NCBI RefSeq assembly: GCF_001039355.2
Contig: NW_019775482.1
Coordinates: 132,233-162,135, forward strand
Source: Lingula anatina
Taxonomy: Eukaryota > Brachiopoda > Lingulata > Lingulida > Lingulidae
Reading direction: 5' to 3'
Length of the DNA: 29,903 nucleotides
Part shown: one piece after another, positions 1 to 10,393 of the stretch
How the letters are laid out: every line of letters begins with the position of its first letter
How positions within the stretch are numbered: position 1 is the first letter of the stretch
Translations under genes and position numbers: made by a program
Notes under the pieces: model-generated
What the model was told of the DNA's origin: nothing
Database searches by the model: none
What the model saw: only the letters and a program-made list of their open reading frames with translations

Positions 1-1389
1 AGTAACTGGCTCGCGCTGCCAGTAATTACGCCGCGGGATATTCAGGGCACAGACCATGATCATAAGATACCGCGAATAGAAAATAGATTTTAGAAAATAG
101 ACATTGCATGTGAATGAAGCCTTAGACACTTTTGGCTTTGTAGAGCGAACTGGGAATGAGTTAGAACAACAAACCTGGTGTTAAAGCAAGCTGCATGAGC
201 TCAACTATATATGCAAGTGGGGGGGGGGGGGGGGGGGCAAGTTGGCCCAAGGGTCAGAAAAAGTTTGCACCTTATAGTATCCCATGTAAATGCCATGAAA
301 TACATTTTACACATTATTATTTTACTAAATTGATATTTTAGAGTATTTCTACTGAATAAGTAGTTTAAATGCGGTTTCTATACGTGACGTTGTATGTGTT
401 ATAGCCTATGTGTTGCAAGGACCCAACTATTATCAATGGACCAAACTGTTTTAAATTTAAGAATAAACTGATTATAGCCGCATAAAGCAGGTTTAATAAT
501 CGAAAAATAAACTTTTGCTTTATAAGCATCTTACAATTTCTATCTTAAACTGATTAGCCTATAATTAATTAAAAAAAAAAAAACATTATCTTTGTCGTAA
601 CAATGGTCTAATATAGGCCTACACTGTAGGCTACTTTGAATCAACCATACCGAGCCACCTAAAAGACATCTCAACGCCCCTCTACTATTATGCGGCAGTA
701 TGGTCTCGTTTCAAGAATCGTGTATTTCGTGATTTGTCAAGATAATGTCGCTAGTTGTACGAGATATTTTATTGTATGAATTCCACTAAAATTATTTCTT
801 TCACTAAAGTGTGACAAGAAAATGCAGAGCAATGAAATACTCGAGCGAAAGAGCGATCTAAAATATCTAGGTAAATTATAGAGTGAAAGAGTTCCACAGA
901 TGGTCGAGATTTAGGTGCATCAGGCTGATGAAGAAGAAAAAAACACGTTCACGCTTCCATACAAAATCTGAGTTAAGTTTCAAATTGCTAATCTTTAGGC
1001 TATATCTTCTGCTTGTCATCTATGTCGTGGACACTGCATTGAGTTAGTTCACAGGTGTCAGTAAAACTCGTGAAGCACTGTAACCTGATCGTCTCCCAAT
1101 CTACCGCCACTTAGAGACCATAATTAACCTCAGTTCTTCGTCGTTGTTCAATAGTTAAATTAATGCTGCAGGTGCCGGTGTGCCACAGTGCCACGTACAT
1201 CTGTAGGCCTACATTTAAACAGGGTAGGCCTACTGAGTTCATATACGGTTATTTATAATTTTATCATTGTAATTATATAATTGAAAATAGTTGACACTGT
1301 ACACTCACACGTATGACAGGCTTTAATTGAAAGAAATATATTATTATTATTGATTTTAAAAAACAATACGGTAGCAAAAGGCTATTATA
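1..1389. other. No gene recognised
   Basis: AT-rich non-coding sequence with a G19 run, an A13 run near 570 and several GTAGGCCTAC palindromes (for example 1203-1212). No supported exon or RNA gene is seen. Confidence 0.6.
219..237. repeat. G homopolymer (19 nt)
   Basis: A run of 19 G follows GCAAGT. No function can be read from it, and the length is prone to sequencing error. Confidence 0.95.
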
Positions 1390-1657
1390 CAGGGGCGAAT
1401 CCAGGATATTTTGAAGGCGGGACGGGGAAGGAGGCAAATGCGAAGTCGACCCTCCCCCCTCCTGCCTTAGCGTTGGGTCCGTGGTCCGCTGAAAGGACCG
1501 GAAAATTGGTATTTGAGAGTGCGAACAAAGCCTTTTGGAATGGTTTAGAACTATGATTCAGCAAGTCAAAATTCCAATTTCAAGAGGGGACCATTGGTGT
1601 AATTTTTTTTCAGAAATCGAAGGGCCCCCCTGACCACACACCCCAAATCCGCCACTG
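1390..1657. mobile_element. MITE, family B, copy 1
   Basis: It starts CAGGGGCGAATCCAGG and ends AAATCCGCCACTG. Internally it has GCGAAGTCGACC, a GGTTTAGAACTATGATTCAGC core and GAGGGGACCATTGGT. The body is unlike family A despite similar termini. The 68-codon frame inside is not a gene. No clear target duplication is seen. Confidence 0.75.
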
Positions 1658-1801
1658 TTTACCGTGTCACTTTACCGGGTTCTTACAGGTAATTCATCGG
1701 GGGGAGGGGGGGTACTCCCTTTTACTGGCCCCAGGCACCCAAAAGTCACTCATTTAGGTGACAATCTTATATAATAGTCAACATTAGATCGACAGTCTCT
1801 C

Positions 1802-2026
1802 CATGGGCGGATCCAGGATTATTTAAATGGTGGTCCGATTTTTGTTAGTAATTACAGGCGTCGGATAAGAAGCCGACTCTCTCCCCCCTAGGAGTGTTTT
1901 AGGGGGCAAACGGCGCCATTTGGTACGGTTTAGAACTATGAATCAGCTTTTCAAAATTCTAATTTCAAGGGAAGAAAATTAGTGTGATCTTTTCTTCAGA
2001 CCCCCTCCCCTCTAAAACCGCAACTG
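1802..2026. mobile_element. MITE, family B, copy 2
   Basis: It runs from CATGGGCGGATCCAG to AAAACCGCAACTG, with the family core TTTGGTACGGTTTAGAACTA near 1919-1938 and TTCTAATTTCAAGG after it. Both termini have decayed. It lies 145 bp from copy 1 in the same orientation. Confidence 0.72.
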
Positions 2027-3695
2027 TTAAACGTTGTGTTATGTCGAGAAGGCTACTTAGTGAATTCAAGTTTGGGCGCTTTAATTGATAAGTTTGCCTG
2101 GAACGTTCCTAGTTGGATGACTTCATTCGGTTTTACTTTTATTTTGTTTTACACAGAGACTACTTAGATTACACTGATTTTGACTTCACATGTGACGTTA
2201 TAGAGCACGAGGACTTTCAAAAGATGTTCACACCTGAGAGATTGAGGTTTTGATTAGTTTTGCAATGTTTAATGTCGAGTGTGGGGTTGCACAGCACTGT
2301 ATGATCATAGGAACAGTCTTGATAAGCAGGGGGAGTGGGCACGAAAAAATGCTTGGGTAAAGCAATAGGGGCGACATGACTTTTGAAAAAAAACTTTCTG
2401 CTGGGAAAACAGCACTTTTTGTTGAAAGGGCAGTATGACATGCATGTTGCCATGTCGGAAGAGCTGTTTACACTAAATTTGATCTGTGGCGTAGATGGTA
2501 AAGGATAGAGAACTATGATCATTCCCGTCTAAGCATCATTTAAAAGACTTTAAAAGTGAAGAGAAAGGGAGACTTTAAGATAATGGCCAGCAATAAGTTG
2601 TTGTCAAATCGATCACTTATTCTAAATTATACCGGCTTTTTTCCCCGTAACTTCCCGATTGCACCAGGTCGTTGTTGTAACGGACGTTTTTTCTTGCAGC
2701 CGAACGCCACTGACAGCGTTGTGCCTGATCAACCCGCTGATGTAAAGAGATTGCCTTTCCAATTGTGTGGTGTGTCTTTAATTCGCCCCCTTGTTCTCGG
2801 AGGCCGGTGATACGCAAACTTTCATATAAAAATAGTGATTATTTGGAAAATTGGAGTGTAGATTTACACCGTTCGTTTGGCAGGTGATACAATGGTACAT
2901 AATATGACATATAAACATGTTTACCTTTTTGGTTCTCTGTATACACAGGTAATATTTGGAATGACACAGTTCCGGTCCAAGATCGACCCAAATATATCAG
3001 CGGTGCACGTATAAATCTCGGTGCGGTCGGCCCCAATTAACATTGTGTATAAGAATGATTTTCATTTACCAAAAAGGCTTGTGGTGTAACTACCAAAATT
3101 ATCGATATTTAATTAACAATGCCGATGGGTCTTAAACATTCCGGGTATGGTTAGGGTTAAGTGAAAGGGTTTGAAGGAGCAATAGGGCACATTTTTATCA
3201 CAATTTACCTGAAATAGATGTTTCACATTAAATATTATTAAGTTTGTTATTTTTAAATTGTACCTTTTTTTACAAAAATCCTGACAAACATGTAACTTCA
3301 TATGTATATCACAAACACTGATGATTTCAAAACTGAGTTATGCAATTTTCGCGTCACTAAATGGGCGGGAAGATATTAGCTCAAGCTTAAGCTTATCAAG
3401 TTTATCGCCCGCTGACACTTGATTAAAAAGCTACATGTACACGTACAATTTAAATATCTATTTCTCGCCAGTAAGCCGACTGACTGTAAGCCAGTGAGCC
3501 ATCAGTCTCGCAACTGCAAACAAGCTTATCGCCCACTGACACTCGTCATACTTATTATTTGTTGAGATCGAATTGGCAAAATTGTTGGATTTGATATCTC
3601 ATATCTTACATGGGTCATTCATTTAATTGTGAAACATCTTAAAAAGATGGAGAAGCGCCCCCTCAGCCCCTCGTGAAGGGTAGAAGATAGAAGAA
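2027..3695. other. No gene recognised; small direct repeat
   Basis: Open frames of 60-100 codons here have no family signature. A 24-nt direct repeat, AAG(T/C)TTATCGCCC(G/A)CTGACACT(T/C)G, lies at 3398-3421 and 3521-3544, and AAGCTTAAGCTT is at about 3384. Nothing else is supported. Confidence 0.5.
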
Positions 3696-3863
3696 CAGGG
3701 GCGGATCCAGAGATATTTTCTGACAGTCTTCCAAATTATCTTTGTTGATCCATCTTCCATTTTTGACAGTCTTCCGACAGAAAACATTAGATGGCTGACA
3801 ATGTAAACTTGAAAATCTGACCGTCCTCCAGAAGACCCAGAAGACGGCCTAAATCCGCCCCTG
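3696..3863. mobile_element. MITE, family A (CAGGGGCGGATCCAG ends)
   Basis: The element is 168 bp, starting CAGGGGCGGATC and ending AATCCGCCCCTG, an inverted pair. The hexamer GAAGAA flanks both sides, a possible target-site duplication, though it is low-complexity. Sub-terminal (C/A)GTCTTCC and its complement recur inside. There is no coding capacity; the open frames here are spurious. Confidence 0.85.
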
Positions 3864-3895
3864 GAAGAATATGTAAAATACTGACGGGGTGTCTG

Positions 3896-3896
<1 letters not shown>

Positions 3897-3932
<36 letters not shown>
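3897..3932. repeat. (ATT)n microsatellite
   Basis: About twelve ATT units lie immediately 3' of MITE family A. Confidence 0.95.
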
Positions 3933-3935
<3 letters not shown>

Positions 3936-4019
3936 TGAAAAATGAAAGATAAAACAGCATTTACGAGTAAGACTTTAGGAGAGCGATCGTCTGACTTTAA
4001 CAGTATATCAACGCGCTGC

Positions 4020-4368
4020 AACGGTAGCGAGCACGTTGCTTGTCGAGAACAAATCTAAGTACTGCTCAGTGATAGGCTATGTGATAAGGCCTGGATGTGA
4101 AAAGCACTGATTGGCTTTCAGTTGCCGATGATTGACGTACGAGAAATACATAAACGTGGAAGAGGACCATGTGAATATACAATATATCGATGATACCCTT
4201 GAACAGTGAGAGCTTTTCATCCAGTCACAAGCAGGTTTAAATTCAAGCGGCACAAGCAGTCTGATAGAATCCACAGCCATTGACGAGAATCAAGGCGTCG
4301 CAGATCAGTGCTCAGCCTTCAGTTGTCTTCTATAGTCCAGATCTGTATTCAGATTTAGCAGTTTACAG
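4020..4368 (+). promoter_or_regulatory. Promoter and non-coding exon 1 of GPCR copy 1
   Basis: This stretch aligns to 23160-23472 upstream of copy 2. Shared words include AAGTACTGC, TGATAGGCT, GATGATTGAC/GGTGATTGAC, CCTTGAACA, TCATCCA, and GCTCAG(C/T)CTTCAGT followed by TATAGTCCAG. An inverted CCAAT box (ATTGG, 4110-4114) lies next to the conserved TGATTGAC block. The homology ends at a donor, TTTACAG|GTAGGA, giving an exon 1 end at 4368. The transcription start is not visible and no clear TATA box is seen. It is called an exon because sequence conservation between the copies stops at matching donors and the next exon lies downstream in both. Confidence 0.6.
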
Positions 4369-4794
4369 GTAGGAGAAAATGGATTTTCTTTCTAAGTCAA
4401 AAAAAAAAAAAACAAACTTGGATTGATGGGCACAGAGAGTGAGGTAAAAGCGCAATTTATGTGCCTCCCCAAAATACATGTATTAATTTTCCTTAAATAG
4501 CTACTTCTTAGACTTTTTCTACTAGTTGATAAGTATAAGCCAATATGAAATTTAGTACGAAAACTGTTTTCAATGGGTTCACCAAATCTGAAGTATAAAA
4601 AAGAGAAATGCTGACTTAGAAGGTATAACTGTGCAGATAATTGCTCAGTGTGGAACGGGGCTTCTGCAGGGCAGCGTATCTGACATTTAACATCACATCT
4701 ACATGTACATGTAGTTTCTCCTACCCTTTTGCAGTTATTTTGAATAAGCTAACCGATAAAAAAACAATCCGTACATATACGGGGTAGATTCAAT

Positions 4795-7050
4795 AGAATA
4801 GAATCCGAGTCATCCGACATCCCAATGTACTATTGCGTTTCTCTGCGTGTTTTTTATAAGCAGTTCTCACGCAAAAAGAGTGTAAACGTTAATTCGGAGC
4901 TTACTATCGATACACTCTATGATTATTTTAAGAACACGACGACTGGTGGAATAGATTGTGACATACGCGAAGTAGACCCCAATGTAGGCTTATACACCGA
5001 GACAGTGTTCAATGAATTAGATAGTCCCGTGAGTGACGGTGAGATCATTGGTTCAATTAAAAAAATTAAAAGTTAACCAGAGCTGTGCCGAGGACTGTCT
5101 GATAAATGAATTTTTTATACACTGTAAAAATGTTTTAATACCGGCGTGAAGAACTTTGTTTAATTCTGTACTAGATTCGGGGCACTTTCCAGAGAATTGG
5201 TGTAAGGGTTGTATTATACCTTTACATAAAAAGGGAAATGTTGATGATCCTTGTAATTATAGGGGGATTACGATAACTAGTTGTTTAGGCAAGCTGTTTA
5301 TTTCCATACTTAATAAAAGTTTAGAAGCTTGGGATAAGGATAACAGTGTTACAACCGACGCACAATTTGGATTTAAAGCGGGACATAGTACCGTAGATGC
5401 TATCTTTGTGTTACAGCACGTGATAAATCGTACTTTAAGGAGTAAGAAGCGATTATATTGTGCGTTTGTGAATTATAAATGCGCTTTCGATTCCATCGAT
5501 AGGCTGAGTTTATGGAAGAAATTAAATAAACTCGGTGTCCAGGGTAAATTGCTCCAAATTATAAAAGTCTTTACAGCAATGTAAAGGCTTGTGTTAAGTT
5601 TAAAGATCAGCTATCTGAATACTTCCAAATACACACCGGTCTATTACAAGGAGAGGTAATCCTCGCTACTTTATTCTTTGTATGTTTATGATTTTGAAAC
5701 TTTTTGCTTATCGGAAAATTGTGAAAGTATTGAAAAACAGGACAAATCTTTTTTTACTTATGTACGCAGATGATACGGTACTTTTATCGGAAACTCCTCA
5801 AGGACTACAAAAACTTTTAGATACCCTGAAATTATACTCACAAAAGTGGAATTTAACGGTTAATACAGCAAAAACAAAAACAATGGTCTTTAGAAATGGG
5901 GGTAAGTTAATGGCTGAAGAGAAATGGGAATATAACGGTGTTGTCTTAGAAAGGGTGAATCAATTTAGTTATCTCGGATTACTTTTTAATTTTAATGGAA
6001 AGTTTTGTCAAACACAAAAACATATAGCAGAACAGGGTAAAAAAGCATTATTTGCTATTAGCAGCATGTTAAAAAACATAACTTTAATGTGTCCACCAGG
6101 TGTGCAGTATTTGATACGTACGTTGGTAGTATTTTAAATTATGCATCAGAAATATGGGGATTTAATAAGGCAAAGGATATAAGAAAAGTACATACTGATT
6201 TTTTTAAAAGAATGCTGGGTGTTAAAAGAAGCACTAGTAATAACTTAGTATATTATGAAACCGGACGATATCCACTTATTTTAAGTAGAAAAATAAGAAT
6301 TTTTAAATATTGGCTGAAAATCCGCTCTTCAAAAAAACTGTATTATACAAACATGCTATAAAGATATCCTTAACAATATTTTGAGTGGATAAATTGTATA
6401 CGGAATGACCTTGAATTAATGGGTCTGTCATTTATGAAAACATGTGGGATGTATGTATGTATACTGTCTTTGATAGAACAAAGATTGAAGGATCATTTTA
6501 GACAAGTACTGACGGGAGAAATATTCACAGCCAGTAAAGGGCTTCTGTATCAACACCTTGTTGATAATTTCACAGTGCAATTTTATTTGAATAAGCCAAT
6601 TTCACAGAAAAATAAGGAATTTATCACAAAATTTAGGCTCTCATCACATAATCTAGCTGTAGAGACTGGCCGATACACAGACACAAATAGGAAATTAAGA
6701 ATCTGTAAGTTATGCAATTTAAACGATGTAGAGGATGAATTTCATTTTATTCTTAAATGCCCTCACTACAACACGATTAGGCAGAAATATATTAAGAAAT
6801 TTTATTATACAAAGCCAAGTGTCTTTAAATTAATTAAATTACTATCACTTAACAATATATCGCAATTAAACAATTTGGGAAAATACCTGAAATGTGCATC
6901 GGAACTAAGATTAATGTCAATCTGATGAATTATTATTATTATTATTATTGTTTGTATCAGTAGTAGTTGTTTAGATATAACTTTATATTGTCACTGTTTT
7001 ATATACTGATGAGCCGTAGGGCTTAAAGGTTTAATGAATTGAATGAAAAA
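4795..7050 (+). mobile_element. Dead 5'-truncated LINE (non-LTR retrotransposon)
   Basis: The reverse transcriptase coding region is in broken pieces: linker 4825-5076, fingers/palm 5090-5584, palm/thumb 5640-6120, then 6120-6361 and 6419-6925. Seen motifs are PLHKKG...NYRGIT, QFGF...GHST, the motif A segment AFVNYKCAFDSID (catalytic Asp replaced by Asn at 5471-5473), YADD (5763-5774), FSYLG, and a C-terminal CKLC...H...C knuckle (6704-6760). At least four frame breaks or stops are present, and no endonuclease is found upstream. The 3' end has an ATT run and a TTTAATGAATTGAATGAA-type tail. It sits in intron 1 of GPCR copy 1 and is absent from copy 2. The clade (RTE-, CR1- or Proto2-like) is not decided. 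Confidence 0.9.
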
Positions 7051-7802
7051 CTGAATCCCCAGCCAGATTTTCATTATGGGGAAGTTTTTGGCCCNTTCAT
7101 TATGGGGAAGTTTTTGGTCCGAGGCGACAGATTATTTTAAAGATACATGTAGATATTGCTGTATTATAAGGGAAATTAATCTACTTAGTAACTGCTGTTC
7201 TTCATTGTTAAAACCTTGTATGACTCTGCCATTAGACCCGATTGACTGCGTCTTTGAGTAGATGACTCGAGAAATAACACGCAACTTGTTTGGAGATAGA
7301 CACATTCAGTTATGTCAGTTTTTCACGTATATCCTAACATAGCTGCTCAAACAGATTATTTTTGACATTAGGAAGTTGTAAATATCAGTTTTAACTGTTT
7401 TAAAAACAAAGGATTCTCTACACTGTTCCACTACAGTGTATGTGTCATGCTAAAATAGCTATATGTCTGGTGATAAATATAGATAAAAGATTTTTAAGTT
7501 CTAAAGTCAAGTTTAGTTCTAAACAATTTAGAATAATATATACTTTCAGGGCACAAATAAAGTGTCACCCTTACCTCATTTATGTATACTGCTACAAGGG
7601 TCATCGTGGATTTAATTTCATTATCACATAACAATTAGGCAACCACCATCACGCGAATTAAGGACGTGAGTAGTAGAACATTGTCATAACTACTGTAGCT
7701 TGACTATTAAACGGGAACATAAAAATAGACCATTGCACCCAGGTACTGGGAAGGAAATCTTAAGAGATTGTGGGAACCATAGAACTAGAAAAAGCCAAAC
7801 CA

Positions 7803-7821
7803 ACTCTCTCTCTCTCTCTCC
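7803..7821. repeat. (CT)n microsatellite
   Basis: A run of nine CT units lies in intron 1 of GPCR copy 1. Confidence 0.9.
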
Positions 7822-8808
7822 ACCCCTTCCGAATGGCCAGTTTAATCCTTAGCTCAGAACATCGTTGAGAATGTGTGGGATATTCTCGGAAATGGATAAC
7901 TGAGGGATGAAACAAACACTCACTCATTATTTATAAACGACATCACCATTTTCTCAGTTCCTCGAGACGGACAGGAGTTTCCAGTAGTTTCAAACTCGTC
8001 AAAGTCAACCAAACTTAATAGCACTGCGGTATCTACAAATTAACGATGTTGTAATTCACGGTAATGCAAATTGGGCACATTGTGTTGGCTTAGAAAAAGA
8101 CGTTGACTCCGGCAGATATCTTAAACGGATAATCCAAGTCTCGCTAATACGGCTCAACAGGTAATGATAGCATACTTCTGGTATCATATGTAGCTTTGAA
8201 ATGACGACATAATTATAAACCCAGTTTCTTGTGGGGACGGTTTTGATGAAGGAGAAAACCCGTTGCAAAGCAATTCACTGGCTATCTAAATCGTATGGTA
8301 AGTATCTACACTTGATGATGTACAGAGACAAGTTACTATCAAAATAATGATGCAGTTCGTTTATTATGATATAATTTCGTCTGAGAATGTGCAAATCAAA
8401 AAAGCACAACTTGGTTAAGATAGCCGTTAACAACCTATTTAAGTGCAAAAGTCATAAACATAAAGGAAGTCCCGATATTAAAACTAATTGCTCTGGAAAG
8501 CGTGCCTTAGCAACAGTGGCCACAAAAGACACAAAAGGCGGTTGTTGCATTAACCGACTGTGAATGGGGAATATGTATATTTTTCATTATTTTCTTATTA
8601 TCAGCATGCCGCTGAAGAGTTCTTATGTGTACGATTTGCTTTACGAGATAATAAAGCACTTTTGTCGACAGAGAAATAAAGGTGAGTACTAAATTGTAGT
8701 CACGGAGAAGACAGTGATAATATAACACAGATTAACCATGTGATCTACGGAACGCCACCAAATGAAGTTTTTTTGTCTGGTCTAATTTGACAATGACATT
8801 TGTTCTAG

Positions 8809-8891
8809 ATCTGATCGCCGTCCACGGTTTAAGAGCTGCCCATTCTGTGTGACAGCGTAGCGTACAAAACACTGCATCCAATATTATTCAG
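8809..8891 (+). other. Non-coding exon 2 (5'UTR) of GPCR copy 1
   Basis: The exon is 83 nt, bounded by TTGTTCTAG|ATCTG and ATTCAG|GTAAGA. The equivalent at 25543-25625 is also exactly 83 nt with the same boundaries. The interior is only moderately conserved, with no conserved reading frame, so it is best read as 5'UTR. The following intron (8892-10334, 1443 nt) contains two MITEs. The acceptor is the polypyrimidine tract CTTTCTTTTTAG ending at 10334. Confidence 0.7.
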
Positions 8892-9285
8892 GTAAGAAAA
8901 AACAGCATTTTTACCTTCTAAAGCATAATCTTGTTCACAGTATGTATATCCGTGCTTTACTCTTTGAAGATTTTGTAGAGTCTTTTCGACATCGAGCGAT
9001 AAGAGCCAGATTAGTCAATTTCATGCCATAATCTAGCTAAATTGATAAAGTAAATGGCTGGAATGTAATTGTTCACTACAATATTTGAATCAGGGACATG
9101 AGAAGCCTTGATAAAATACAAGTAATCCCCACCAACCTTTATCCCATGAACTAGAAATCGTTCGGTTCTGAATGATGATGGGAACTTTCTTATAAAAGAT
9201 TTTACGCTTGTAGCAATCAACCACATACACCTGAAGGCACACGTGTACAGTGCTCTTTAGACCATATGAAAGTAATTTTCAAATG

Positions 9286-9454
9286 CCCTAGCGGTTCCAG
9301 AGCTATTTTCTGACCGTCTTCCAATTTATCTTTGTTAATCCATCCTCTATATTTGACCCTCTTCCGACAGAAAAAAATTAGGTACCCGTCAATGTTAACT
9401 AGAAAATCTGACCGTCTTCCAGAAGCCCCAGAAGACGGTCGCAATCCGCCCCTG
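9286..9454. mobile_element. MITE, family A, second copy
   Basis: This 169-bp element is collinear with 3696-3863 throughout (TATTTTCTGAC.GTCTTCC, TTATCTTTGTT, CTTCCGACAGAAAA, GAAAATCTGACCGTC). The left end is decayed (CCCTAGCGGTTCCAG), and the right end AATCCGCCCCTG is intact. It lies in intron 2 of GPCR copy 1 and is missing from copy 2. Confidence 0.85.
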
Positions 9455-10015
9455 CATTCGAGTTCTCAATTTTTAATTTTGCAACCACGGTTGATATTCG
9501 CCTGTCTCCATCTGCATTACGTGAGCCACCCTAATTCAGGAGGACATATCATTCAAAGTACGGTTTATAGATCCTAAGTCTGTGAGCGATTTTAGAGATG
9601 GTATATATTGGTGATTCACGGTACAGTTGGACCGAGCGTGAGTGGAGCGTGGGTTCCCAGTGATGCATATAAACCACCTCTAGTAGTTTCTTGTACGACT
9701 CAAATTAAGGCTACATACCAATAGTTTACAAGGAATAAGTTAACGGAATTAATCATTCGATCGTCCATTGAAAAGCTTTAAATCGCACCTTCGTCAAGTT
9801 TTTGGTCCTATATTAAAATTTGAATTTCTTATCTGACCTGCATCTCTTCTCCGTTAATATACAACACAGAATGCAACCAGAAAAGTCCGTTCAAATATCA
9901 CTTTTCGGGTTATATGAAAAGATGTCTTTTGGTATTTCTATTTCTGTTTATGCTGTATGTAAGTATGGCGAAAATTTGCCGGTTTTAATGGCAAAAATAA
10001 CTTCAAATGCATGTT

Positions 10016-10204
10016 CAGGGCCGTAGCCTCCGGGGGGGCAGGGGGGGCAGCTGCCCCCCCCCCTGGGATTTAGAATTTTCCACACTGGTTGGGGGCCACC
10101 CACTCCCCCCTGGGGGGCTTCGCCNCCACTACCCCCTGGGGGGCTTCGCCACATCGTGTCCGCTTACTGCCCCCCACTGGCATTTTGCTCAGGCTACGGC
10201 CCTG
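10016..10204. mobile_element. MITE, family C (CAGGGCCGTAGCCT ends)
   Basis: The 189-bp element has perfect 14-bp terminal inverted repeats, CAGGGCCGTAGCCT and AGGCTACGGCCCTG. ATGTT lies directly on both sides (10011-10015 and 10205-10209). The interior is C/G-homopolymer rich and holds a repeated CCCCTGGGGGGCTTCGCC around an N at 10125. It is in intron 2 of GPCR copy 1 only. Confidence 0.88.
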
Positions 10205-10393
10205 ATGTTTATAGTGAAAAGAATGCAATGGCGACCAGAAAAATAAACATTTTGCTAGGTAAAGTTGAGGCTCATATTTGTGCGTTCAACGCCATTGACG
10301 AAGCAATGATATATATTTTGATCTTTCTTTTTAGGAACAACACGTTCGAATAGATTCTCGGGGTTTTCGGTTGTAAGATCATTTCACTGAATC

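Larger units (their letters stand above)
4369..8808 (+). other. Intron 1 of GPCR copy 1
   Basis: The intron is 4440 nt against 2070 nt in copy 2. The difference of about 2370 is close to the length of the LINE it holds. From about 8150 to the acceptor it aligns with 24810-25542. 7050-8150 shows nothing recognisable beyond a CT run. Confidence 0.6.

Noticed and set aside
2556-2810. 84-codon plus-strand frame with an acceptor-like TTTCTTGCAG
   Set aside because: No homology that I can name, no partner exon and no counterpart at the other GPCR locus.
3623-4021. 132-codon minus-strand frame
   Set aside because: It runs through MITE A and an ATT microsatellite (poly-Ile), so it is non-coding.
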